This document shows positions 1 through 6,443 of a DNA stretch of 13,363 nucleotides, one piece after another; the first letter of the stretch is position 1, and every line of letters starts with the position of its first letter. The stretch covers positions 1 to 13,363 of the forward strand of contig USHE01000031.1 of NCBI GenBank assembly GCA_900554385.1. The letters run 5' to 3'. The position numbers and the translations under genes were made by a program. The notes beneath the pieces are model-generated. The model did no database searches and had not been told where the DNA came from. It saw only the letters and a program-made list of their open reading frames with translations. This DNA is from an uncultured bacterium (GTDB lineage Bacteria > Cyanobacteriota > Vampirovibrionia > Gastranaerophilales > Gastranaerophilaceae).

Positions 1-108
1 TAGGTGTGCGTGTGCGTTAGCACGATAGCACACCCTAGAGGTTGAAGGCTTTGCCTTCAACTCCTTCAATTTGATTTCGCGGCGCGTAGCGACGCTGGAA
101 CGATTGCG
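1..108. repeat. Structured intergenic block with hairpins
   Basis: No gene is seen in this stretch. It is visibly richer in GC than its surroundings and consists of small dyads. TAGGTGTGC (1-9) can pair with GCACACCCTA (28-37) with one bulged base, enclosing GTGC (12-15) and GCAC (20-23). A perfect hairpin follows, GTTGAAGGC (41-49), loop TTT, GCCTTCAAC (53-61). A third small dyad, AGCG-A-CGCT, lies at 88-96. The compactness and composition resemble a dispersed intergenic repeat, but only one copy is in the window, so this is inference. The block may continue to the left of the window. Confidence 0.5.
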
Positions 109-171
109 TTTTTCTCTTTCTTTGGTTCATTTCTTTCTCTTTTACACGCAATAAAAGAGAAAGAAATGAAC
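109..171. repeat. Perfect 20-bp inverted repeat overlapping a pyrimidine mirror repeat
   Basis: Bases 125-144 are the exact reverse complement of 152-171, with a 7-base loop CACGCAA (145-151). In addition, the pyrimidine tract TTTTCTCTTTCTTT (110-123) is an exact mirror of TTTCTTTCTCTTTT (130-143) about the spacer GGTTCA. The same T/C-rich motif is therefore present as a mirror pair and again as its purine complement. ATTGCG (103-108) also has its complement CGCAAT at 147-152. The arms are AT-rich and no T-run follows, so an ordinary terminator is unlikely. It could be a mobile or dispersed repeat, or a structural element between the upstream gene and glyS. Confidence 0.75.
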
Positions 172-219
172 ATATTCCAATAATATATATTATATGTAAA
201 GAAAATTATTACTATTTAC

Positions 220-248
220 TTTACAATGCTCCTTGCTTTATCTATAAT
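220..248 (+). promoter_or_regulatory. Sigma-70-type promoter for glyS
   Basis: TTTACA (220-225), a 17-base spacer, then a perfect TATAAT (243-248). Transcription should start near 255, leaving a leader of about 27 bases with a Shine-Dalgarno-like GAAGGTGAG before the ATG at 282. No T-box-like leader fits in this space. Confidence 0.6.
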
Positions 249-281
249 CATCTTATATTGAGAACTTATAGAAGGTGAGAA

Positions 282-2351
282 ATGAGTAAATATTTATTAG
301 AAATCGGTACAGAAGAATTACCTTATAAATTTATTCCGCAAGCTATTGAACAATTACACTGCGGTTTTGAAAATTTTTTGAATAATAATAAAATAGGTTT
401 TGATAAAGTTGATGTATATGCAACGCCAAGACGTCTTGCAGTTATTGTAAGCGGATTGGTTGAGAAAAGTGAGGACGAAGTTAAGGTTGTTAAAGGTCCT
501 ATTGCAAAAATTGCTTACGATGAAAATGGAAATCTTACAAAAGCAGGCGAAGGTTTCGCGAAGAAAAACGGCGTTCAGACAACTGATTTGTATGTTGAGG
601 ATAATTACGTTCACGCAAAAATTGTCGTTAAAGGTAAATCCATTGTAGAACTTTTGAAAGAAAATGTTCCGCAGATTTTTTCTAAACTTCAAGGCGCGCA
701 TTTTATGAGATGGGGCTACAATGAACAGAAATTCTCCCGTCCTATTAAATGGATTGTTTCCCTTTTGGATAAAGAAGAAGTTGAAGTTAAAATTATTGAT
801 AAGGTTTCAAGTAATGTTTCTCGCGGGCATAGATTTGCACAGCAGAATGTAATTATCGGGCATCCTGATGATTATGTTGAAATTATGCGTAACTGCTGCG
901 TAATTGTAGACCAAAATGAAAGAAAACAAATTATCGTGGAAAAAGCAAAGGCAGAAGCTGCAAAATTAGGGGCTGAACCTTATTATACAGATGATTTGCT
1001 GGATGAAGTTACTTTTATTACGGAATATCCTGTCCCTGCAACTTGTGAATTTTCGGAAGAATATTTAAAACTTCCGGAAGAACTTGTCGTTACCGTAATG
1101 GCAGTTCACCAGAGATACTTTGCGTTGTATAAAGACGGGAAATTAATAAATAAGTTCATTACTATGACAAATTATATTGGTGATGAATTCGCAAATATTA
1201 AGGCGGGTAATGTCCGTGTAAATAAGGCTCGGCTTGATGATGCGGTATTCTTCTTTAATGAAGATACCAAAAAGCCTTTGAAAGATTATGTTGAAGACTT
1301 AAAAGGCGTAACCTTCCAGAAAGGCATGGGGTCTGTTTATGATAAGACTCAAAGAATTATGTCTTTATCGAAAGATATTGCTAAAGAATTGAATGTTCCG
1401 TCTGCTGATATCGAAAGAACTGCACTACTTTGTAAGGCAGACTTAGTAACCCAGCTCGTTTTTGAATTTACGGAACTTCAAGGTTACATTGGTTCTGATT
1501 ATGCAAGAGTTGCAGGTGAAAACGAAAAAGTTGTTGAAGGTATTAAGGAACACTACTTCCCGCTTAATGCAGAGAGTGAAACAGCAAAAGGCATAGAAGG
1601 TCAAGTTGTCGGTATTGCAGATAAGCTTGATACTGTTTGTGCCGTGTTTGCTGACGGTAAAAAGCCTACAGGTTCTTCTGACCCGCTGGGGGTAAGACGT
1701 GCAGCTCTCGGTATTATTAGAACAATTCTTGATAACAATCTCAAAATAAATGTTGCTAATCTGATTAAAAAAGACATGCTTTTATTACCTGTTTCTCTTG
1801 AAACTTCGGAAGAAAAAAATGCTTTACAAAAAATTGCTGATACACTTAAGAAGAATGCTGCAAGAATTGTTCCGTCAAAGTGTCCTGCAGAAATTAACGA
1901 TTTCTTTGTTCAAAGATTAATTATTCTGCTCTCTGATAAGTATTCAAAAAATGTACTGGAAGCATGTGCGTCAAATAAAAATCCGATGGAAGATTTGGCA
2001 GATTATATCGAACGTGTGAAAGTTGTTTCTACTCTCAACAATCCAGACTTGTTAGAGGCTTCAAACAGAGTCCTCAGAATTTTAAAAGAAACTTCTAAAT
2101 CTCAGGTTAATAAAGACTTGTTTAAAGAAACTTCAGAAGGCATGCTTTACAGAGAAATTCAAACTGTGGATGAAAATGCTGATTATGCAGCTTATTTAGA
2201 ACAATTAATTGCAATTAATCCTGCGGTTGAAAAGTTCTTTGAAGATGTTCTTGTCATGGATAAAGATGAAAAAGTTAAAGAAAACAGACTTGCTTTGTTA
2301 ACATTGTTAAAGAAAAAGTACGAAAGACTTACAGATTTCAGCAAGCTATAA
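282..2351 (+). CDS. glyS: Glycyl-tRNA synthetase beta subunit
   Basis: The beta chain of the bacterial alpha2-beta2 glycyl-tRNA synthetase, which charges tRNA-Gly in the cytoplasm; the beta chain carries the tRNA-recognition body and a C-terminal DALR anticodon-binding domain. The protein has 689 residues, the same length as the E. coli beta chain. It opens with the family signature (LLEIGTEELPYKF at residues 5-17) and keeps the conserved blocks around ARWG-like FMRWGYNEQKFSRPIKW (about 141-157), the TEYPVP segment and the DPLGVRRAALGI segment (about 467-478). The alpha gene glyQ is not next to it in this window, and glyS has its own promoter and ribosome binding site. The stop is TAA. No fault is seen in the frame. 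Function is very secure from family similarity. Confidence 0.97.
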   Translation: MSKYLLEIGTEELPYKFIPQAIEQLHCGFENFLNNNKIGFDKVDVYATPRRLAVIVSGLVEKSEDEVKVVKGPIAKIAYDENGNLTKAGEGFAKKNGVQTTDLYVEDNYVHAKIVVKGKSIVELLKENVPQIFSKLQGAHFMRWGYNEQKFSRPIKWIVSLLDKEEVEVKIIDKVSSNVSRGHRFAQQNVIIGHPDDYVEIMRNCCVIVDQNERKQIIVEKAKAEAAKLGAEPYYTDDLLDEVTFITEYPVPATCEFSEEYLKLPEELVVTVMAVHQRYFALYKDGKLINKFITMTNYIGDEFANIKAGNVRVNKARLDDAVFFFNEDTKKPLKDYVEDLKGVTFQKGMGSVYDKTQRIMSLSKDIAKELNVPSADIERTALLCKADLVTQLVFEFTELQGYIGSDYARVAGENEKVVEGIKEHYFPLNAESETAKGIEGQVVGIADKLDTVCAVFADGKKPTGSSDPLGVRRAALGIIRTILDNNLKINVANLIKKDMLLLPVSLETSEEKNALQKIADTLKKNAARIVPSKCPAEINDFFVQRLIILLSDKYSKNVLEACASNKNPMEDLADYIERVKVVSTLNNPDLLEASNRVLRILKETSKSQVNKDLFKETSEGMLYREIQTVDENADYAAYLEQLIAINPAVEKFFEDVLVMDKDEKVKENRLALLTLLKKKYERLTDFSKL

Positions 2352-2390
2352 TTGGCTTTGTGGCATTTGTAACGATTTTGAAACAAACTT

Positions 2391-2417
2391 CTTAAAAAAG
2401 TAAATAATTTTTTTGAG
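2391..2417 (+). terminator. Weak A/T hairpin after glyS
   Basis: CTTAAAAAA (2391-2399) can pair with TTTTTTGAG (2409-2417) around a 9-base loop. The stem is almost all A/T and has one G-T pair, and no T-run lies beyond it. It might act weakly as a terminator between glyS and the next gene, but it could be chance in AT-rich DNA. Confidence 0.2.
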
Positions 2418-2482
2418 GATACTTTAAAATGGTACAAGAAGGTTAAAAACAAATCCGATAATCAAAAAAGGTAGAGGTACTT

Positions 2483-2797
2483 ATGTTAGACCGATTAAAA
2501 AATTTAAAGATAGTAAAAAAGCTTAATGAAACAATCAGTCCTAAATTACGCTGGCTTCATTTTTCAAAAAGCAGTATTGATAAATCGTCGCCTGAATATA
2601 TCAAAATGATTAGCGGAGTTGAGGATATTCAAACAAATTCTGACGAACGCAGGCTGGAAGCAATGGTCAGAGAACAACTCAAAGAAGAATTCCCGAATAT
2701 CGAGAATATGAAATCTTATGAGTTACTTGTCGATGCAGTGATGCATAATTTAAAGAAAAAACAGCTTCAAGCCACTGACAACCTTGATATAGAATAG
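2483..2797 (+). CDS. Hypothetical protein, 104 aa, charged and helical
   Basis: I do not recognise this family. The protein starts MLDRLKNLKIVKKLNE and is rich in Lys, Glu, Leu and Ile, with no signal peptide, no membrane segment and no cysteine. The middle part (about 59-96) reads as an amphipathic helical region, with ERRLEAMVREQLKEEFPNIENM followed by YELLVDAVMHNLKKK. The start is supported by AGAGG five bases before the ATG. It sits 131 bases after glyS and is closed by a strong hairpin terminator, so it is probably a single-gene or glyS-linked transcript. Codon use and base composition match the neighbours. A cytoplasmic adaptor or regulatory protein is possible, but no function can be assigned from sequence. 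It should not be called MinE despite the size; the MinE anti-MinCD region is not visible. Confidence 0.75.
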   Translation: MLDRLKNLKIVKKLNETISPKLRWLHFSKSSIDKSSPEYIKMISGVEDIQTNSDERRLEAMVREQLKEEFPNIENMKSYELLVDAVMHNLKKKQLQATDNLDIE

Positions 2798-2831
2798 GTT
2801 GGAATTAGGGAAAATCCCGAATATGAAAAAG

Positions 2832-2866
2832 AAAATAATACCCCACTTGCGGGTGTTATTTTTTTT
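2832..2866 (+). terminator. Intrinsic terminator after the 104-aa gene
   Basis: AAAATAATACCC (2832-2843) pairs with GGGTGTTATTTT (2851-2862) with one G-T pair, loop CACTTGC, and the T-run continues to 2866. This is a typical rho-independent terminator closing the unit that ends at 2797. Confidence 0.8.
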
Positions 2867-2919
2867 GTTAATTGTAAATATAGTAACGCTGGCATGCAAA
2901 TGTTTAAACAGGAGGATAT

Positions 2920-3153
2920 ATGACAACAATTATCGGTGTAAATCTGACTGACAGAGCAGAAAGCTCTATTGAATTTCAGGAAATTCTTACAAAATACGGC
3001 TGTTCTATTCGGACAAGAATAGGACTTCATCACCCGGAACAAGGGGTTTGTACAAACAAAGGGATTATTCTTCTTGATTTGGCAGAAGATGAACCTGAGC
3101 TTGTCGAAGAATTGTCAAGACATTGGGATGTACAAACAATGAAATTTGACTAA
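2920..3153 (+). CDS. Small TM1266/ACT-like (NikR C-terminal-like) protein
   Basis: A 77-residue cytoplasmic protein that resembles the small ACT-type family typified by TM1266, often annotated as a putative iron-only hydrogenase system regulator. The visible pattern is a first beta strand (TTIIGVNLTDR), a helix (SSIEFQEILTKYG), the IRTRIGLHH turn at about 30-38, a second strand (KGIILLDLAED) and a final helix with a closing strand (VQTMKFD). This beta-alpha-beta-beta-alpha-beta order fits an ACT fold. The start has a strong AGGAGG four bases upstream of the ATG. No hydrogenase or maturase gene lies in this window, so the hydrogenase link is only family lore here. A ligand-binding or metal-sensing role is plausible but unproven. 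It is preceded by a terminator, so it has its own promoter, possibly with TATAGT at 2879-2884. Confidence 0.6.
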   Translation: MTTIIGVNLTDRAESSIEFQEILTKYGCSIRTRIGLHHPEQGVCTNKGIILLDLAEDEPELVEELSRHWDVQTMKFD

Positions 3154-3174
3154 TTGGTGTTTATAAACTATTAT
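3146..3174 (+). promoter_or_regulatory. Strong promoter giving a leaderless mRNA for the glycosyltransferase
   Basis: TTGACT (3146-3151), spacer of exactly 17 bases, TATTAT (3169-3174). Each box differs from consensus at one position. A start point about seven bases after the -10 box falls at or next to the A of the ATG at 3182. There is no Shine-Dalgarno sequence, and an in-frame TAG (3176-3178) rules out an upstream start. The -35 box overlaps the stop codon of the preceding gene. Confidence 0.65.
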
Positions 3175-3181
3175 ATAGTTT

Positions 3182-4801
3182 ATGAAGACAGAGTATGAAC
3201 GCTTGCTAAAAAGACTTACTTATAAGCCTCTATTAGATAAGATTGCGAAGGGAGAAGCCCTTTATGCGGAACGGAAATATGAAGACGCAATTGCCGTTTT
3301 TAGAGAAGTTCTTGCAGAAATCGATAAATCTTATGAGTTTAATATTTGCGAAGTAAACAGAAAAATCGGCAACTGTTATTATAACATGGGTGACAGAGAT
3401 GGTGCGAGAGAAGCTTTTGAGGAAACTTTAAAGTATTGTACGACAAATGCCAGTATTTATTCAATGCTCGGGTATCTTTGTTATTACTCGGATAATGAAA
3501 AAAGTATAAGATATTACCACAAGGCTTTATCTTTAGAACCGCTGCCAACTTGTGTTTCTAATATTTGTCTTACAATGTTGAAATCTGACCGATATTCCCA
3601 AAAAGAACTTAAAGAGGCTATTGAGTATCAGATTGACAGATATCGACCACATGTCTTGAAAGAGGACAAACCTTTTGAGTATCAAAAGCCGCAAAATCCT
3701 AATAAAAAATTGAATATCGGATATTTATCTTCTGATTTTTATTGCCACGCTATGATGCAGTTTGTACTTCCGCTTTTGGAATATCATAACCAGGACAAGT
3801 TTAATTTTACTCTTTATTCTTGTTCAAATAAATGCGATTCTACTACTGAAAGAATTAAAAATACCGGCATGAAGTTTGAGGATTGCTCTGTGCTTAATGA
3901 AAAGCAAATTGCCCAAAAAATTCATGATGATGGAATTGATATTTTGGTTGACCTTGGCGGGTATACTCACTGTAGAAGTTTCGCGCTTTTTTATAAGCCT
4001 GCGCCGATTATTATGCAGTATTTGGGTTTCGTAAATACATTAGGGATGAAAGAGGTTGATTATATTTTTGCTGATGAATTTGTTATTCCAAAGAAAACCG
4101 CAAAATATTATACGGAAAAACCTCTGTACTTAAAATCAGGAATGCATAGATTTGATTTTAATAGCTCAAGAATGCAGCTTCCGGAAGTAAACGAATTACC
4201 TTATTATACAAATGGTTATATTACATTTGGAAGTTTTAACTGCCCGTCAAAAATTAATGATTATACTATTGCTTTGTGGGCAAAAGTTTTGCAAAATGTT
4301 CCTAATTCAAAACTTCTTATTTATAGAACCCAGATGACCGAAAAAATTATCAAAAAGTTTAAAAAGAAGTTTGAAGAAAACGGCGTAAAAGAAAATCGTG
4401 TGATTTATAATAATATACCGTGTAAAGGAAATCATTTTAGTGCATATAAGTTAGCTGATATTGCACTTGATACAACCCCGTTTAACGGATTGACAATCAC
4501 AATTGAACAGATATCCATGGGAGTTCCGGTTATTACACTTGCAGGTGAAAGCATGCAATCAAGAGGCTGTGCGCACGTAAATTACGTTCTTAAATTGAAT
4601 GATTTAATCGCAGAAAATGAAAGTGAATATATCATTAAAGCCCAAAAACTTGCAGGAAATATAAAGAAGCTGGATTATTACAGACATAATCTCCGTGACA
4701 TTTTAAATAAATCTCCTTTGCGTTCAGATCCGAGAGGTTTTGCGAGATGCGTGGAAGACGGTTATATTAACGCTTGGAAAGATTATTGTAAATCTTTGTA
4801 A
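3182..4801 (+). CDS. TPR-containing family 41 (SPINDLY/OGT-like) glycosyltransferase
   Basis: A 539-residue soluble protein. An N-terminal TPR-like helical region (about 20-130, for example GEALYAERKYEDAIAVFREVL and GNCYYNMGDRDGAREAFEETL) is followed by the catalytic region of the O-GlcNAc transferase/SPINDLY family, glycosyltransferase family 41 (about 176-530). Recognisable blocks are LNIGYLSSDFYCH (177-189), with His189 at the place of the human OGT His498; IDILVDLGGYTHCRSFALF (252-270); FGSFNCPSKIND (349-360), with Lys357 at the place of the UDP-binding lysine; and LDTTPFNGLTITIEQISMGVPVITLAGE (429-456). The family transfers a sugar from a nucleotide sugar to Ser/Thr of proteins, usually in the cytoplasm; in bacteria, flagellin and other surface proteins are known targets. 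The TPRs would hold the acceptor protein. No flagellar or sugar-synthesis genes are adjacent, so the target and the sugar are unknown. There is no signal peptide. Confidence 0.88.
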   Translation: MKTEYERLLKRLTYKPLLDKIAKGEALYAERKYEDAIAVFREVLAEIDKSYEFNICEVNRKIGNCYYNMGDRDGAREAFEETLKYCTTNASIYSMLGYLCYYSDNEKSIRYYHKALSLEPLPTCVSNICLTMLKSDRYSQKELKEAIEYQIDRYRPHVLKEDKPFEYQKPQNPNKKLNIGYLSSDFYCHAMMQFVLPLLEYHNQDKFNFTLYSCSNKCDSTTERIKNTGMKFEDCSVLNEKQIAQKIHDDGIDILVDLGGYTHCRSFALFYKPAPIIMQYLGFVNTLGMKEVDYIFADEFVIPKKTAKYYTEKPLYLKSGMHRFDFNSSRMQLPEVNELPYYTNGYITFGSFNCPSKINDYTIALWAKVLQNVPNSKLLIYRTQMTEKIIKKFKKKFEENGVKENRVIYNNIPCKGNHFSAYKLADIALDTTPFNGLTITIEQISMGVPVITLAGESMQSRGCAHVNYVLKLNDLIAENESEYIIKAQKLAGNIKKLDYYRHNLRDILNKSPLRSDPRGFARCVEDGYINAWKDYCKSL

Positions 4802-4819
4802 ATCCAAAGGCAAAAAATT

Positions 4820-4854
4820 ATTTTCAGGTGCTTTAGTACTAAGGGACTGAAAAT
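4820..4854 (+). promoter_or_regulatory. Hairpin covering the ribosome binding site and start codon
   Basis: ATTTTCAG (4820-4827) is the exact reverse complement of CTGAAAAT (4847-4854), the last two bases of which belong to the ATG at 4853. Inside, CTTT (4831-4834) can pair with AAGG (4841-4844), the core of the only Shine-Dalgarno-like sequence, AAGGGA (4841-4846). In RNA this would hide both the ribosome binding site and the start codon of the nucleotidase gene. The pairing is seen directly; regulation of translation is inference. Confidence 0.4.
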
Positions 4855-6418
4855 GATAAATTCTGCGATTTCGTCACAACCTCAAAATTTAATATTTTCA
4901 CCAAAAAGGCAGAACAATTCGCAAACACAAAATCCGCCGAATAGTTCAGACTATACTCGTACAAGTATATTTTATGTTAATGACTATCACGGCAGAGCTA
5001 TAAATATGGAAAGAACAATTACTGCATCAAATGAGTTTGACAGATTTGTTCCGTCCGTTAAGACAGATAAGTTGAAGCTTGCATCAGGCGACATAATGCT
5101 TGGAGAAGATTTTAAGATTAATAAAGTTGCAACGACTTTTTTAAAGTTTATTGGGGTAACAGCCTCTGCCGTCGGCAACCATGAATGCGATACTAATCCC
5201 GCAGAAATAAAAACTTTGTTCCCGTCTTTACCATATTCTTTGCTGGCATGTAACTTAAAAAATAAAGACAACAATGACGATTTTCATAAATTTGTTAAAT
5301 CTTCTATAATAGAAGAACATAATGGCAATAAATACGGGATTATTGGTACAGTTCCTACCGATTTGCTTACCCGTTTGAAATATGCAAAAGTCTTTAAAGA
5401 AAAGAATATTGCGCCTGCCAATATTAATGAAACAATTGAAATGGTTCAGGCAGAAGTCGATAAATTGAAATCGCAGGGCGTAAATAAGATAATACTTTTG
5501 TCCCACAGCGGTTACGGTTACGATATAAAAATCGCAAAAGGTACAGAGGGTATAGACGTTATTCTTGGCGGACATTCGCACAACCTTATAAAAGATGTTC
5601 AGGAAAATATAAATTTATTCAAATCAAAAAGCGGTGAGCCAGTTATTATTACGCAGGCAGGACGTGACGGTAAAAATTTCGGCGTGTTAAATCTGGAATT
5701 TGATTAAGAAGGTATATAAAAAAAAGTTCAGAATAATGTTGGAACAACAAGAATCTTCAGCCGTAACGCTCCTGTACGACACGTGTTTGATACAATTTTG
5801 GGCAAGCCTGAAATTGTCGGATATGTGAGAACTGCACCTCCTGTTATGAATAATGACCTCGTTGATCCAAGTCCGCTTGCTAATTTTGTTTTGGATGCTG
5901 TACGTGAAGAAACAGGTAGTGAAATTGCTATCATTACATCTGCCCTAATGCGCGGCTCTCTTGAAAAAGGTCGTGTTGATACAAGAACAATATCGGAACT
6001 TTCTCCGTTTAAGAATAAGATTGTGAATGCTTATTACACCGAAAAAGAATTGGTTGATGCAATAAAATTCAGTGCTTATTCATTTAAAAACCGTAACAAT
6101 AAACCCGGTTTAATCTACACTTCAGGGTTGCGTTATGTTGTCTCAAAAGAAGGCAAGTTAAAAGAACTGAAATTTGTAAAACCTGATGGGACTTTAGAAA
6201 ATATTGATATAAATAATCCGCGTACAGATAAAAAATATCTTGTGTCTGTAAATGACTACATTGCAGCTGGGGGAGATAATTTTAGTATGCTTAATAAAAT
6301 TAAAAATGCTGAGAAAATTTTTGATTATGATATAACAAAATGCGTAGAATTATATTTTAGAAAACACCAGCAGCCTGTCGATATTGTTGATGACGGCAGA
6401 ATTCAGGTCGTTGATTAA
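4853..6418 (+). pseudogene. 5'-nucleotidase/metallophosphatase family gene interrupted by two in-frame TAA codons
   Basis: A UshA-type two-domain nucleotidase. Residues 1-284 (4853-5704) form a calcineurin-like metallophosphatase domain with NDYHGR (43-48), SGD (78-80), GNHE (108-111), LSHSG (216-219) and GGHSH (239-243): all the usual metal-binding motifs. The C-terminal 5'-nucleotidase domain (about 5783-6418) has PLANFVLDAVREE and the substrate-binding GGDNF near its end. Both halves are in the same frame, but TAA codons lie at 5705-5707 and 5717-5719. The codons between and after them still read as coding sequence (EGI, then KKVQNNVGTTRIFSR). No Shine-Dalgarno precedes the only in-frame start available for the second half, a GTG at 5783. 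Two nonsense mutations in a recent pseudogene, or readthrough, are both possible. There is no signal peptide, although the family is often exported; the first 35 residues are Asn/Gln/Ser/Pro-rich. Confidence 0.75.
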
Positions 6419-6437
6419 TTGTTTTTTGTTGTATAAT
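6411..6437 (+). promoter_or_regulatory. Promoter placing the prfB transcript start at its ATG
   Basis: A perfect TATAAT (6432-6437) lies six bases before the ATG at 6444, with TTGATT (6411-6416) as a -35 box at a rather short 15-base spacing. The expected start point falls on or next to the ATG, so prfB is probably leaderless. No Shine-Dalgarno is present, and an in-frame TGA at 6438-6440 prevents an earlier start. Confidence 0.55.
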
Positions 6438-6443
6438 TGATTT

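Noticed and set aside
249..281. T-box riboswitch controlling glyS
   Set aside because: The leader from the predicted start is only about 27 bases, far too short, and no T-box-like motif or terminator is seen.
2429..2446. Five-codon leader peptide (MVQEG) before the 104-aa gene
   Set aside because: It has a GAGGA upstream but no regulatory codons, no attenuator hairpin, and is likely chance.
5783..6418. Second half of the nucleotidase as an independent gene
   Set aside because: The GTG at 5783 has no ribosome binding site and the coding signal extends upstream of it in the same frame to the stop codons.
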